From: Chytridium lagenaria
Lineage: Eukaryota; Chytridiomycota; Chytridiomycetes; Chytridiales; Chytridiaceae
Length of the DNA stretch: 64,000 bases
Assembly (NCBI GenBank): GCA_025449115.1
Contig: JAHLKC010000035.1
Span: 62,001 to 126,000, forward strand
Reading direction: 5' to 3'
The notes below the pieces were generated by a model. It was given only the letters and a program-made list of their open reading frames with translations, was not told where the DNA came from and did no database searches. The position numbers and the translations under genes were made by a program. The stretch's first letter is position 1. The number at the start of each line of letters is the position of its first letter. Shown one piece after another: positions 1 to 11,513 of this stretch.

Positions 1-861
1 CCCCGAAAATCTCCAGAATGATGTTGATTCTCCACATTTCATACATTTAGGTTCGTCAGTCTTTGCATCGTCCGATTCATCTACTGTCTCAGTTTTCGTT
101 GAACCGTCATTCTTCGTCCTCTCAATTTCCTCTCTACGCACCGTCGCATCTTTTCTTGGGCCACCACTTTTCTTCTTTCCATGCATCGTCGCCTCTTTCT
201 TTACACTGTCGACGCTCTTTTTCCCATCAGCCTCCCTCTCAATCCGTTCCCCAAGATACTTTACCCGTCGTCCCGTCAAACACTCCATCAACCCCAACAC
301 CGCAGCCGACAACGTCATATTACGACCCCGGATTAATGTGGCAACAGCCTCATGCACAGCTTTCCCATGAATCATATCAATAATCACATCACAACCTGAA
401 GAGAAAAAAACTCATTAAACCTTACAAAAATCGGGAGGAAACTTACATGTATCCACTAAATATCCATTTCCATGTAATCAGCGGCAGCGAGAAGACTCAA
501 GATATCCACATGTCCATCCACGATCCGTCTCCCCCGTTCCTCTTCTTCAGCGTCAACACAATAAAACGCTAAACACAATCAGTCCATCTAGAAAAGAGGG
601 AATTGCAACAACTCACCCCATTCCACTACATCCCGGGCAAATCCACTCGTATCGGTGCATTGTCACCGACTCTCATGATAAGGTGACTTGAGGATGCGAG
701 GTCTCGAGGGACGGATACTTGAGCGCCATCGGCCCCTATGAGGGTGACTGTGGGGGGACGACGACGACGACGGGGTGGGGGTGTGGAGAGTGGAGATGGA
801 TGGAGGTGACGTGGGAGATGGAGATGTGAGGCGGAGGTACGACGGGATGCCGGAGGGACAT
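1..861 (-). CDS. Skp1/elongin-C-like BTB-fold protein with a Cys-pair C-terminal extension (partial)
   Basis: The gene starts near 861 (ATG at 861-859) and runs off the window at base 1. Minus-strand exons can be followed at 568-447 and 395-1, with donors at 616-611 and 446-441. The deduced peptide has VTLIGADGAQVSVPRDLA, then FARDVVEW, then LSLLAAADYMEMD followed by LVDTCCDVIIDMIHGK. That order matches the Skp1 fold: beta strand, helix ending in xxVxEW, then A-A-x-Y-x-(D/E)-x-x-x-L-x-D. Skp1 links F-box proteins to cullin-RING ubiquitin ligases and elongin C has a similar adaptor role. After the fold comes a charged Lys/Glu tail with a C-x-x-C pair (KCMKCGES, at about 40-55). Skp1 normally ends soon after its last helices, so the tail is unusual. 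One T is missing near 458-461 relative to the expected frame, another shift lies near 645, and the first intron is unresolved. Skp1 versus another BTB adaptor is not settled. Confidence 0.6.
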
Positions 862-3694
862 GGTGTGGATGTTTGGTAATGAAAAGGAGGGACTACGAAG
901 TCTTTAAGAAGTCTTGATGATGAGATGAATGTTTAGATTCCGTAAACCCAAGAAAAACAGGGGCCTTTCTTCTCCTCTCCACAACGTCGCCAACAAAGTT
1001 CTAACGACAACCAACAAAACCTCCCACTTTCAAGTATTAACCTCTCCGTCTCTCTTCACCAACACAGCAAGCACAGGATCTCTTTTTCCAAACAGTAAAG
1101 TGGTGTTTTTGGTTTTTTCGGTCGCTGGTTTTGGCAGTGATGAAGTGGAATAATGTGCCCCCTCTTCCCCCCTTAATTTTTTTCAAAGTCCGTTGATTTG
1201 ACATGCCCAAGCAGCAACAAACATCCAAAAAAAACATAAGTCACGCGCCCCAAGCAGTACGTCTTATTTAATTAGGACGAGGGGTGTCGACGACGAGTTG
1301 ACGACGATGACGGGCATCTTGGATTTACTGGTACGTCTAACCATGATCACTTGATGGGGTGAGGATGTTACTTTGGTGGATTGAAGGGGTTCTTTTTGGT
1401 GAATCATCACTTCCTCCTTCTTATCTTCCTGTCGTCTTTGAGTATTACAGCAACGTGCACTGAAATGAGCGTCTTCATTAAATATGGGGGAGCTGTAGAG
1501 AAAGAATTATGGGCATGCGGGAGGAGCTGATACATGAGGACGCCAAACGTGTTTCATCAAAGATTCAGCGATCAAAACAAAAAAGGGCTGAAAGTATATA
1601 TGCGGAAACGTGAGTATCTTAACGTCAACGAAGATGCCTTTTCAACAAAATACAGTACGCAACGGGACAAGAAAAGCGTTTTGAAGCGGTGCAGAAGAAG
1701 GTTTTGCTTGCAACAGTTAACACGTACGGTGGTGGTAAAAAGAAAGTATAGCAATTGTCTTGATCAAAACCTATGCAAACACGAGTCGTTTACATCCGTG
1801 CGGACAATATACTTGCCTTTCAACAGTCAAAGTTAGAAGCGAATAAATAAAAAGCGGTACCGCACGGACAACGCCCTTTGTAGTCCCAAAGGTGCGGTTA
1901 AAGCGAAAAAGAGAAAAGCAAAAAATGCAGAGGAGAATTAAAAAGCGCATAGCTCAGAGTTCAAGAGGAAACGGACATAAAGTATAATTTCGTAACAAGG
2001 TTAATACATTAACTCCGCTGAAGGTGATCTTACCCGTAATTCCACTCGTGTTTTCTTATTAAACAATAGTCTTAAAAGAGCCCATGGTTTTCTTTGAAAA
2101 GATGACCTTATTTTACAATTTCTTTTTCCACCAAGATTTCCCTGCGTCTGACCTGTTACGATCGTATTGATAGAATCCCCGTCATTTTTTTCATTTTCTT
2201 ATTGCCCGACTCGATAACGTCGAGATTAAAGGGGAAACTCGACCAGAAACAAAAAAGTGAAAAAGGAAAAGGGAAAAAAAAGGGTGAAAATCCTTACAAG
2301 CAGGAACAGCGGAATTGAAAAGAAAAGTAAAGAAAAGGCTCTCCGATTTTACAGGGAGTGACGATGCGGGTGTTGATTCGTTCCGAATTTTGATGAAAAC
2401 TGACCCAATCCTCGGAAGTGGTTAAAATAAAGAAAGTCTGAGGGTCTCCGTGTTTCAAAAAAAGGCATTGGAAAACCTACGCTCAGCTCACTGATTCTGT
2501 TGGTCCTGGTGAACGTGGGCAGTGAGTGGAGCATCCGGGAGATTTCCAGCAAGTACAGTAAGTCGGCCTAGTGGGAGATTAACAAACAGCCACAAGGTTA
2601 CCCAGTGAGCTTTAATGGCTTACTAGCTGTTTAATCATCCAAACTCAGCATGACCAATCAATCATCTAGACACTATTAAACTCGAACAGATCGACAAGTT
2701 ACCACAATATTCTTCCTTCCTATGCTCCTCCTCTTCGTCATCTCCTCTCTTCCCGTTCGTACTTCGCACAACGTCACAAATCGAGGTCTTGCGGGTAACG
2801 CCTTTGCCTCTGTTTAGCATATTCTTTCCTCTCAGCCCTCCCCTTCATCCGTCACCAGGCCGTTAGCGGCGACCTCATCATTAAACTTTTTGCACGAAAA
2901 CCGACACTCCCTACTACTGCTCGCGCCGCAAAGGCTTTTTTCAGGGCATCTTTACGACAAGGCCTGCATGCAGCAAATAAAAAAAACAAATACAATTCCG
3001 TGTTGACAAGGACGGAGACAAGGGTGAGTGGGCATGCGAAGAGGAAGGCCGTCATCGGTCATTCCTTACGTTGATGACGGCTATTCGCTCAAAGGATACA
3101 TATGACGGAATACTATCGACTTTATTTTAATGGGGGCGTTATCATCGTTAACGCTCTTCATTTTTTTCCCATCCACTAGCATCAACTTACCCACTGTGAC
3201 CGTGGGGCTCATCAACCAATTTTCGCTCTTTCAACCCCACCGCATTCAACACTCCCACAACAGACTCCACAGCTCCGAGCACCCCACGGTGATCCACCTT
3301 CACATATCTCAACCGCAGCCAACAATTGGTAGGTGTTTGTGCTCATCACAGCAGTTGCTTCTCCCACCTTCCTCCTCTTTTCTTCCAGCAAATGGGTCGC
3401 TGATGTCTGAAAGGGCCTTCGTCCATATGCTTTTCCTTTGATCCATCCTACCCTGAGGGTTCGACGCTAATGCCTTCTTCGATTAAGCTGAAAAAGTCAA
3501 GCACCAACGACCAAAGAGGCTGACGAAGACTAACAAAACGTTGATATAAAAGAGAGGGGGATTTCGTTGAGAGAAGAAGACTAAACTTTAGTATTCAATC
3601 CTCTGCCAGCATCTGAAGGAGCTGGAAACTGGAAAAACAGGACTTTGGAAGGGTTGGTGTTTTGGCCGCTCACCCATCTGGCATCAAGAACCTC
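862..3694. other. Intergenic, divergent promoter region
   Basis: This 2.8 kb spacer separates the divergent Skp1-like gene and the gene starting at 3695. It holds only short open frames (for example 929-1153 and 1534-1836) without recognisable motifs, codon bias or clear splice signals. It presumably contains both promoters and 5' leaders. I see no repeat or RNA gene in it. Confidence 0.5.
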
Positions 3695-6644
3695 ATGGAC
3701 CGAAATCAGGCCAACATGACTGAAGAGAATCGGTCAGCCATGACCAATCCCAATTCCTTACCTAGACACGACACCTCATCCACCTCCACATCTTCCGCTT
3801 TTATCCCATCATCAAATACGCCTGAAGAAGGTGGACCCTTCACCGCACCATCGGGACGCAGAGAATCAGACGCCGAAGAGAGCATTATCAGCAATGGGAG
3901 TAATTCTGGTGGAGGAACTTCCAGTGGACAGTACATTCGCCTTCCAGACCCTATTCCATCCTCGTCACATCATCCCCACCGTCACCTGATTTCTGAACGC
4001 GCATCTTTGTCAGAGACTCAGGGAGAGGCCACCTCGTGGAAGGGAATACGGCTACCCGGATTTCCATTCATATCCATACATCCCACGAGGTGGTTGGAGG
4101 TATCCATCTCAAAGTCCCTTCAGCGAAGCCTACCCCTATGAATCGCCATATCCGGGATACCCACCTCCGGACCCCTACTTCTACCGCAGAGCCGCCTCAT
4201 CCGCTCCCACCGCAAACCCCTACTCCTTCCCTTTCGAACCTCCCCGTCTCTCACCACCAGTCTCCGCATCTTATCCTTTGCCCCATATGATGTCTTGGCC
4301 CCATGAACCTTATTCAGATTGGCAAGGTGATATCCCGCGTCCCGCACCTCCCCCTGTCGCTCCGTCCTCCACAGCCCCAGCACAACCCCCTCAACCTTCC
4401 CCACTCTCCCACAAGATATCTGGAATCACTGGCGTAGCATGGATCCCCGTCCTAGAACCTGGGATCCACGCTCCAGACCACCGCCTCCATTTCACCCATC
4501 CGAACCTCTACGAAGAGAAGATATGGACGCATCTACGCATCCATCACTTCAAAGATATTGGTCTCATTACCCTTACGATGAACGGTTCCAACCGTTCCCA
4601 CCATACGCGTACCCATACCGCCACCCATACGCTGCACCCTCTTACTGGCCCCCTGGTGTTCGTCCACCTTCATCACACCGCTCAGAAGGATCATTTGACG
4701 ATCGCAGCAAAGATGACGACGATCATTCGTTACATCGTCGTCATCTTAGTGACGGGTCCCTTGTTCCAGAAAAACCCGATACCGTTACAACACCTGCTCC
4801 AGATGCATCATCATCCACAGCGGAACCCATCCCCGATGAACCCTTGATAACTGTTCCGGGTTCATCCAAAACATCTCGTCGTCGTGTCAAACCTCAAGAC
4901 ACACCTCAAGTCCATGTTTCATCTAAACCATTGAAACGTAAAATATCCCCTAAAATCGAGGCTGCTATCGCCGCTGAACCCTCGTTATCTCCTCAAGACC
5001 CTCAACCCCCACATTCACGGACACGGTTTCGCAAGATGACGGAAGTAGATGTGAGGTGTTCTTCAAGCAATTGCGGAGCCCGTAATATGGCGTTATGTAT
5101 CCTCCATGGGACACCCACAACCCCTACGTCCACTACTGCAACGTGCGCGCAATGCCTTGGTGCTCAACAGTCAGATGACGAGACGTTGAAGCGAAAACGC
5201 TCCGAGGGGACAAAGAAACGGAGGGTTGCGAGACGGAAAGAGAGTGATGAGGAGGATGACATTGCGGAGGGGTCGAATGATGGACAGATGCGTAGCTGTT
5301 CGTTGTGTAAGGGTGTGGTTGGGGAAATTAGGTTCAATATGGAAGGTGGGGGAGAAGGGGATTTTCAGGTGGAGACAATTTGCTCAAAGTGTCGGCACAA
5401 GTATTGTGAGTAGTTTTCAGTGTTTTCTCTCTCTTTTTTTTTTTGCTCTCGCTGTTCTCTGAAGAAATACTAAAATCTAAATCATTAATCCTCTTTGACG
5501 ACTTATCCAGCATTTTGCACGGAATGTGGAGGTGGTGGACGGTGAGCTTTCACTTTACACCTAAAAGATGTGGTTTTCTAAAGAAAAAGACACTCAACAC
5601 TGACAATTGTTCACTTCAAGGTACCGCACTGGTAAATGGAGACCTCAAGAACTCTTTTCATTCGGTCGCAGAACCTGCTCCCTTTCGCATATCAGAATTG
5701 GGACGGCACCTCTTGACTTTGAGGTATTCGCCTTACCTAACGAAAGGAACGCCATTGGACGTGATGCCGCATCCCTGGAAACTTTCCTCGCTGAATGCAA
5801 GGAGGTCTTTGAGGACTGTCTCTACGCCACCGCCGCAGTTCCAGAGGTAAACCCCAATACCGCATCCCAACAATCTCCGTATTCTAACATCATCTTTCAT
5901 CAGATGATGGAGAAACCTAACTCCACCAGCCTCACCTTCACCGACGTTGAAGCCAAAGTCCTCCAAGAATTCACCCTCTTCTCCACCAGCATCCGCACCG
6001 AATTCTCCCTCCCCGCATCCACAACATCCCCAACATCCCCAAACTCCCCACGTCGCTACCTCGCCACAAGCTGCATCCCTCAAACCCGTAGAAAGCGTGG
6101 CCGCATCGTCGCCGCCGACGATGATGACCAACCCGTGAAATCCTCTTCCAACCGCACCCTCGTCGCCTGCGCCATGGCCGAATACGCTCCATCTATCGGT
6201 CTCCTCACCATCAAAAACCTGACCATCCGTGTTCCAACCCTCCAACAAGGTGCGATTGACGGGGAACTCATCTGCGCTTTTTTGGATCGCGTGGAAAAGG
6301 ATGACGCTGACATAGATATCACCCATGCTGCTGTTGCGTTGACCTCCATCATCACACCTCAGGCTTCCCCAGGGGCGCTTCGAACCAAGTTGCGGCGACC
6401 ACTGTGTGTGGGCATCCGTGTCCCTGTGCAGTACCCGAAATGGATAACGCAGCTTGCGAGGTTAGGGTTTGCGGAGAGGGAGGTGTTTGAAGGGAAGGTT
6501 GAAGGGAAGGCTGAAGGGGTTGATGGGGAGAGTGTGACCGAGGTTTTTGCGACGTTTGAGGAGGTGAGGATTGCAACGTTGAGCAAGATTCATAAGAAAG
6601 CGGTGTCCGCCTCAAGGTTAAAGAAGAGTGCATTGAAAGACTGA
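3695..6644 (+). CDS. Conserved fungal Cys-rich protein, possible GNAT-like C-terminal half
   Basis: The start is ATG at 3695 (MDRNQANMTEENRS). The N-terminal third is disordered, rich in Pro, Tyr and Ser, and passes through three frames near 4030 and 4410, so it carries two indels or unrecognised introns. A zinc-binding-like core follows: CSSSNCGARNMALC, CAQC, CSLC, CSKC, then after splicing CTECGGGG and RTGKWRPQELF. Exons join cleanly at 5405/5511, 5541/5621 and 5846/5904. RTGKWRPxELF followed by GRRTCSLSHIRIG is a signature I associate with a conserved but uncharacterised fungal family. The C-terminal part (residues after LVACAMAEYAPSIGLLTI) has alternating hydrophobic strands that could be an acyl-CoA N-acyltransferase fold, which is only an inference. 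Basic patches (KRKRSE, KKRR) suggest a nuclear location. No biochemical function is assigned. Confidence 0.6.
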
Positions 6645-7558
6645 TGTATCACTCACTCTTCCATTTTATTTATTATTGTTCCGTTTGTTTGTTTTTCTCT
6701 TATTTATTTTTTGTCTTTGCACTGTCTTTGTAATTGTTTTCACCTCATGGTGTTTCTCGCACCACCTGCATTCTCATTCTGTCCCTAAATTCCTCTAGCA
6801 TCATGGCCCTTGCAATTCACATTCAGTATCACCCCTCTCACGCTTCCTTATTCTTTCGAGCCTGATCCTTGTTAATGACGCCTCAATAATTTATTTAAAC
6901 CTCAACATTATAAATCACGTTTACTTTTGGCAAAAACATTTCAAGATTTCCAGTCGTAAAAATTACATGGAAGTTCTATTAAAAATGCACGGTCCACATG
7001 AAAAAGCGAGGGGAAGCATAACTTGTACATGAGGGAGATGGAGAAGGAGTGGAGTAATGACTGCAAAAAGCGACAAAATATTCCCAAAACAACAAAAAAA
7101 TCAGGCTTTTCACATCTTGAAGTGGGTTGTGTTGTCAAGTCCAAAACTACCTATCAACATGAGACCCCCGGGGAAAAAAAACGCAAAAAGGAAACGAAAA
7201 AGGGAAACTGGCAAGAGAGTACGCACAATCTCTTAGACTTCTGAAAATTTGACGACACCTAAACGAGGGCACGAGAACGGAGCGTATATAAAAACAAGAC
7301 AAACGATACGTAAAAAAATTATATAAGTAAGGAACAAAATAACCCTCCATGGACTAAAGCAACGGCAAAAATAAGGTAGGCGAGAAACAAAAAAGTATGA
7401 TACGAAAGGAGGAACCGAGAAATAGCGAGGCAAAAAAAAGTGGAAAAGCGTCATTGAAAAGGATAAAGAGTGATAGGGAGGATCATACAATATATGAGCC
7501 CCGCAAAGTCTATAGAAACAAAAAGACAGCCCAAAAAAAGAAACTTAAAAGTCACCCC
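6645..7558. other. Intergenic between convergent genes
   Basis: This AT-rich 0.9 kb spacer lies between the 3' ends of two convergent genes. It begins with T-rich stretches that probably include the 3' untranslated region and polyadenylation signals of the upstream gene. I see no convincing coding region or RNA. Confidence 0.5.
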
Positions 7559-10404
7559 TCAACCCTTCCTCGAAGAAGTCGACCCCCGTCCCTCCTCACT
7601 CTCCCTCTGCGCAGCCTGATCAAATCTAGCTCGAAGAGCCGAAACCCCCTTCGTATCCTCCCCAGAGCTTCCCGTGACTTTTTTCGCAACACTAGTCGTT
7701 CGGGTCGGTACAACGGATGAATAATGGTCACCATCGGTGGAACCGTTGGATGATCGCTTTTTGGCGACAAAGTAGGATTTGTTGCTGGCATCGTGGGCGA
7801 CCAGTTGAGAGGGACCGGATTTGTTAGGTGTCAGGACGGTGAGTGGGAACATCCCTCGTTTGTGTGCTTTGGAGACTAGTGACGGTTAGTTTCGTGCGAT
7901 AGATGTCTGGCAACGAAGTGGAAAGCAATGGATTGATAGAATGGCATTGAACGAGAATAAAAAGCTGTTGAAAGTACGGGAGCAAAAGAGACGGAACAAT
8001 GACATGGAAAGGAGGTAAACTCACTAATCTGTCCACGCGCCCATCCATCCTCAAACTTGATTTCAATTCCAACAATATCCCCCTTCTCCAGCGTCAACTC
8101 ATCCGGTCTAATCCCCGTATACGGCAACCTCACCACATGTGTATTCGGCGGTGGCGCCACATACTTACTCAAATCCGGCACATCCACCTCCTCCTTGACT
8201 CCCTGGAACCCGTTCACGGCCGACTTGGGTTGCGCGCGTCTCGAAAACCCATCCGCGGTCGCCCCAGACCTTAAATATGACGGCGACGTGACAGACGACG
8301 TGGACGCCCGTGAATCATAGGATCCACGAGAATCCATAGATGTTCCGGAAACGCGCGGGGAGGACGATGTGGAGGATGTGGAGGACATGGATTCACGGGA
8401 TGCGCTGCGTTCGGTTTCGTCTGACCGTTTTTTCGACAATGACAGCAAGCCCGGTAGCCTCGGATCCGCGGGGTGCGACTTTGCGGGCTTCTTCGAGGAC
8501 TTGAGCGGCTTTACGACGTTGAAGAGCTTCTGCGTCTTCGTCGTCTTCGTCATCATCAAAGCCGCCGACAACCATGTCTCCAATATCGACTTCGCCGATA
8601 CGGACGGCGGCGCGTTCCTTCTTGGCACGGAGTTTCTCTTCGGCTTCAGCGGCGGCGGCTGCAGCAGCGACAGCAGCAGCAGCGGCCTCGGCGGCTTCGG
8701 CATCGGCGGCGGCGGCCTCCGCAGCATCATCAACTACAACCTCCTCCGCCTCCTCCGCAACCACCTCCGACACAGGTCTAGCATACAAACCCAAAACTTC
8801 CGAGACACCCGACGCGTAAGTCGGCTTAACGGTATGCACTGAGGCGCCATCATCTGTGAAAATCGATTGATGTTTCAAACGGTTCTCCTCCTCCATCCTC
8901 GCAAGCGTTGGAATCGACGCCGTCTCTTCGTCATCTTCAGCCTCCGCGGTGGCGGCGGCACCAACAGCCGCAGCTCCAACGGCGTACCCCGCATTCGCAC
9001 GCGTCATCGTCCCAGCCACATCATCGTCAATGGGTTCAATAACCTTCTTCACCTCCTCAACCTTCTCCTCCTTCTTACTCGCAGCAGCAGCAGCAACCGC
9101 CGCCCCCCCGATAACCGCAGCCCCTACAACAGCCCAGTCCCAAGTCCATAACCTATACTCTTCGCCTCATACACTTCACCCACATCCTCCGAGAAGCTCG
9201 AAATCCCTTCAATGCCCTCCCCGACCCGCGGGGGAGCCATCGGCGTCGACCTCTCACCGTACCCACCCTCACCGGACCCTAGCATCGCACCTCCACTGCC
9301 GCTATAAGCCACTGCTGTCGACGCGTCCGAGACACCCGGCGATACAACCCCATACCCACCACTAGGAACATCAGTGACATTCGACGGAGGCGGTGTGGCT
9401 TTCTTGACGGGCTTAGAAGATGCATACACGGCTCCCGCGGCAGCTGCTCCAACAGCAGCTCCAGCAACAGCACCGGCAACAGCGTACCCAGCAGCGTTGG
9501 AAGTCGCTGCGGCTCCAGCTGATGTGGCTGCAGCCGACCCGTAACCGAGGGACGCGGCGGACGCAGCTCCAGCCGTGGATCCATAAGTTCCCACTGCAGC
9601 GGCTCCAGCGCCTGCTGCACCGTAACCACCAGCAGCCGCAGCGGAGGCTCCAGCTCCGTAAGTAGCGGCACCAGCGGCACCGGCACCAACGGTAGCGTTG
9701 GAGGCTCCAGCGGCACCTGCAGCACCATATCCTCCAGCAGCAGAGGATGCAGCAGCACCACTAGCAGCGCCATATCCTCCAGCAGCCGCAGCGGGAGCAG
9801 TCGATCCATAAGTCGCCGCACCTGCCGCCGCCGCACCGCCAGCTCCAGCACCATATCCACCAGCAGCCGCCGCCGCCCCACCCGCAGCTCCATACCCACC
9901 TGCACTTGCCGCCACCGCAGCAGCCGACGCCGCCTTTTTCGACGCTGACATCCACCATAGTGCTGCTGCTGCCGCCCCAACAACAATAACAGCGGCCACA
10001 GGGACTCCAACGACGAGTCCTAAATTCGAACCTCCGGAAACGGTGCCGGGCGGCACGATGGTTGTAGGGAGAGAAGTGGAAGTGATGGAGAGGGAGGGGA
10101 AGGAGCCTGATGTTGGGGTTGAGGTTGTGGAAGACGGTGAGGTTGGAATGAAGGTGGATGACATGAGGGTAGAGAAACGGATGAACCGAGGAGGGTGGAT
10201 GGGAAGGCTGTGGCATAAAAAAAAGAGGTTAAAAATGTTCATAAAAGTAATCAGAAAAGAAGAGAAGATGGTCACCTGTGTCGATTCCTCCGGGTCCCGT
10301 GGGGACAATCAGGGTTGGAAGAGGTCCGGAACCGCCACCGCCAGCTGTGGTGCCGGTACCGGTACCGCTACCGCCACCAGATCCTCCGCCTCCACCTCCA
10401 CCAT

Positions 10405-10435
<31 letters not shown>

Positions 10436-10838
10436 ACCACCACCACTGCCGCCACCACCACCAGACGTCGCGGTAGGAGCAGGTGAATTTGAAGGAGTGA
10501 TAACCGGGGTCGCAACTAGATTAAGCCCATGATAATCAAATACGAGTAAAAAATAATCGAAGGGTGAAGATAAGGACAACAACGGCTAACGGGGTAGTTT
10601 TCAAGTACGGGGGTTATATGGTTCCAAGCGATAGTGAAGGTCAGATAATAAAATCCACATCCACATCTCAGCCTAACCAGATTCCAAACCGCAACAAACT
10701 ACAGGAAAATAGAACAAACAACCCACCTCTGTTCCCACCGTTGGCAACAGTGTCCTCTTGTAATACAGGGGGGACACCATAGTGCCCTTCATCCTCTGAT
10801 CTCCTCATATTGGAGGGAGGCGGGGGATAAGGACTCAT
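7559..10838 (-). CDS. Single-pass membrane protein with Ala/Gly-rich linker and C-terminal SH3 domain
   Basis: Exon 1 is 10838-10727 (MSPYPPPPSNMRRSEDEG). Exon 2 starts at 10515 and joins in frame (NRVATPVITPSN). Then come a poly-Gly stretch, a Ser/Thr/Pro-rich segment and a transmembrane helix (LGLVVGVPVAAVIVVGAA) at about 10010-9960. Next is a long linker of GGYGAAGAA-type repeats (about 9920-9430), an acidic Ala-rich region, and an SH3 domain: VVRLPYTGIRPDELTLEKGD, then GWARGQ joined across a clean intron (8025/7875) to IISKAHKRGMFPLTVL. ALYDY-like, WW-position and FPL motifs are all present. The layout (outside S/T-rich part, one membrane helix, inside SH3) recalls fungal surface sensors or polarity proteins such as Sho1 or Fus1, which is inference because those differ in detail. 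Frames break near 9130 and at an A6 tract near 8430. The exon 2/3 junction near 10280 is uncertain. Confidence 0.7.
9430..9920 (-). repeat. Tandem Ala/Gly/Tyr codon repeat inside the SH3 membrane protein
   Basis: This is a run of imperfect units coding GGYGAAGAA or ATYGSTAGAA, with Tyr about every 12-18 residues in an Ala/Gly background. It makes a flexible low-complexity cytoplasmic linker between the membrane helix and the SH3 domain. Such codon repeats are prone to length change. Confidence 0.75.
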
Positions 10839-11513
10839 CGTAGATCAGTGGGCAAGAAGGGCCTGGTCTACAGAGTATCGTATCCTCTCCTTACTAGCTC
10901 TGACGTATTTTCCTCGGTTACGATATTCTTTGATGAGAAGTTAAAGCGTTTTTTTTCTACGAATGAACGTGGATGTCTTCCTTTGACTCTCAAGTAGTTT
11001 GATATGGGTATCAAACGAAAGCTTAGAATTCAGGGAGATTGCAGCTGATGTTGTTGCGTAATCGTATTTACGGTATGTCGTCGTAGAAAAGATGGTGAAT
11101 TGCGGAATGGATTGAATTGAGTTGGAGGAAGAAGGAAAGACGGCGTGGTAAAGAGGAATAAAAATGACGGCCTCCAGTGATCCCAAATTCCCCTTATAAT
11201 TTAATTGATTTTTGAAGGGTAACGCAGAACGCAGAATGTAAAACCAACCAGAAATAACAAAAGGGAAAAAAAAAAAAAAAAAAAAAAGTAAAAATAAATC
11301 TTGATGCAGTGTAGTACATTGTGTTACAACATAAGAGCCCACGCCTCTTTTTGACGCTAACCACCGCGTTCGGACATTGTCCCTTGTGAAAATATTATAT
11401 CACAAAGGGACGCGATATCGTTTTCAATTTCCAATTTACTATTTATTTATATTTTCTGTAATAACGTGGAGTTAAAATCCCAGAATTATATAAAGAAAAA
11501 AGAATAAGGTGTA
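10839..11513. other. Intergenic, with an A-rich tract
   Basis: This is upstream DNA of the SH3 membrane protein and downstream DNA of the glycerol-3-phosphate dehydrogenase gene. It contains an uninterrupted run of about 23 A at 11265-11287. Nothing else is recognised. Confidence 0.5.

Noticed and set aside
929..1836. Small plus-strand frames (929-1153, 1534-1836)
   Set aside because: They have no motif, no coding bias and no splice context; probably chance in a promoter region.
10278..10532. Plus-strand open frame of almost pure Pro
   Set aside because: It is the complement of the poly-Gly coding stretch of the minus-strand SH3 membrane protein, whose exon borders and flanking residues fit splicing.
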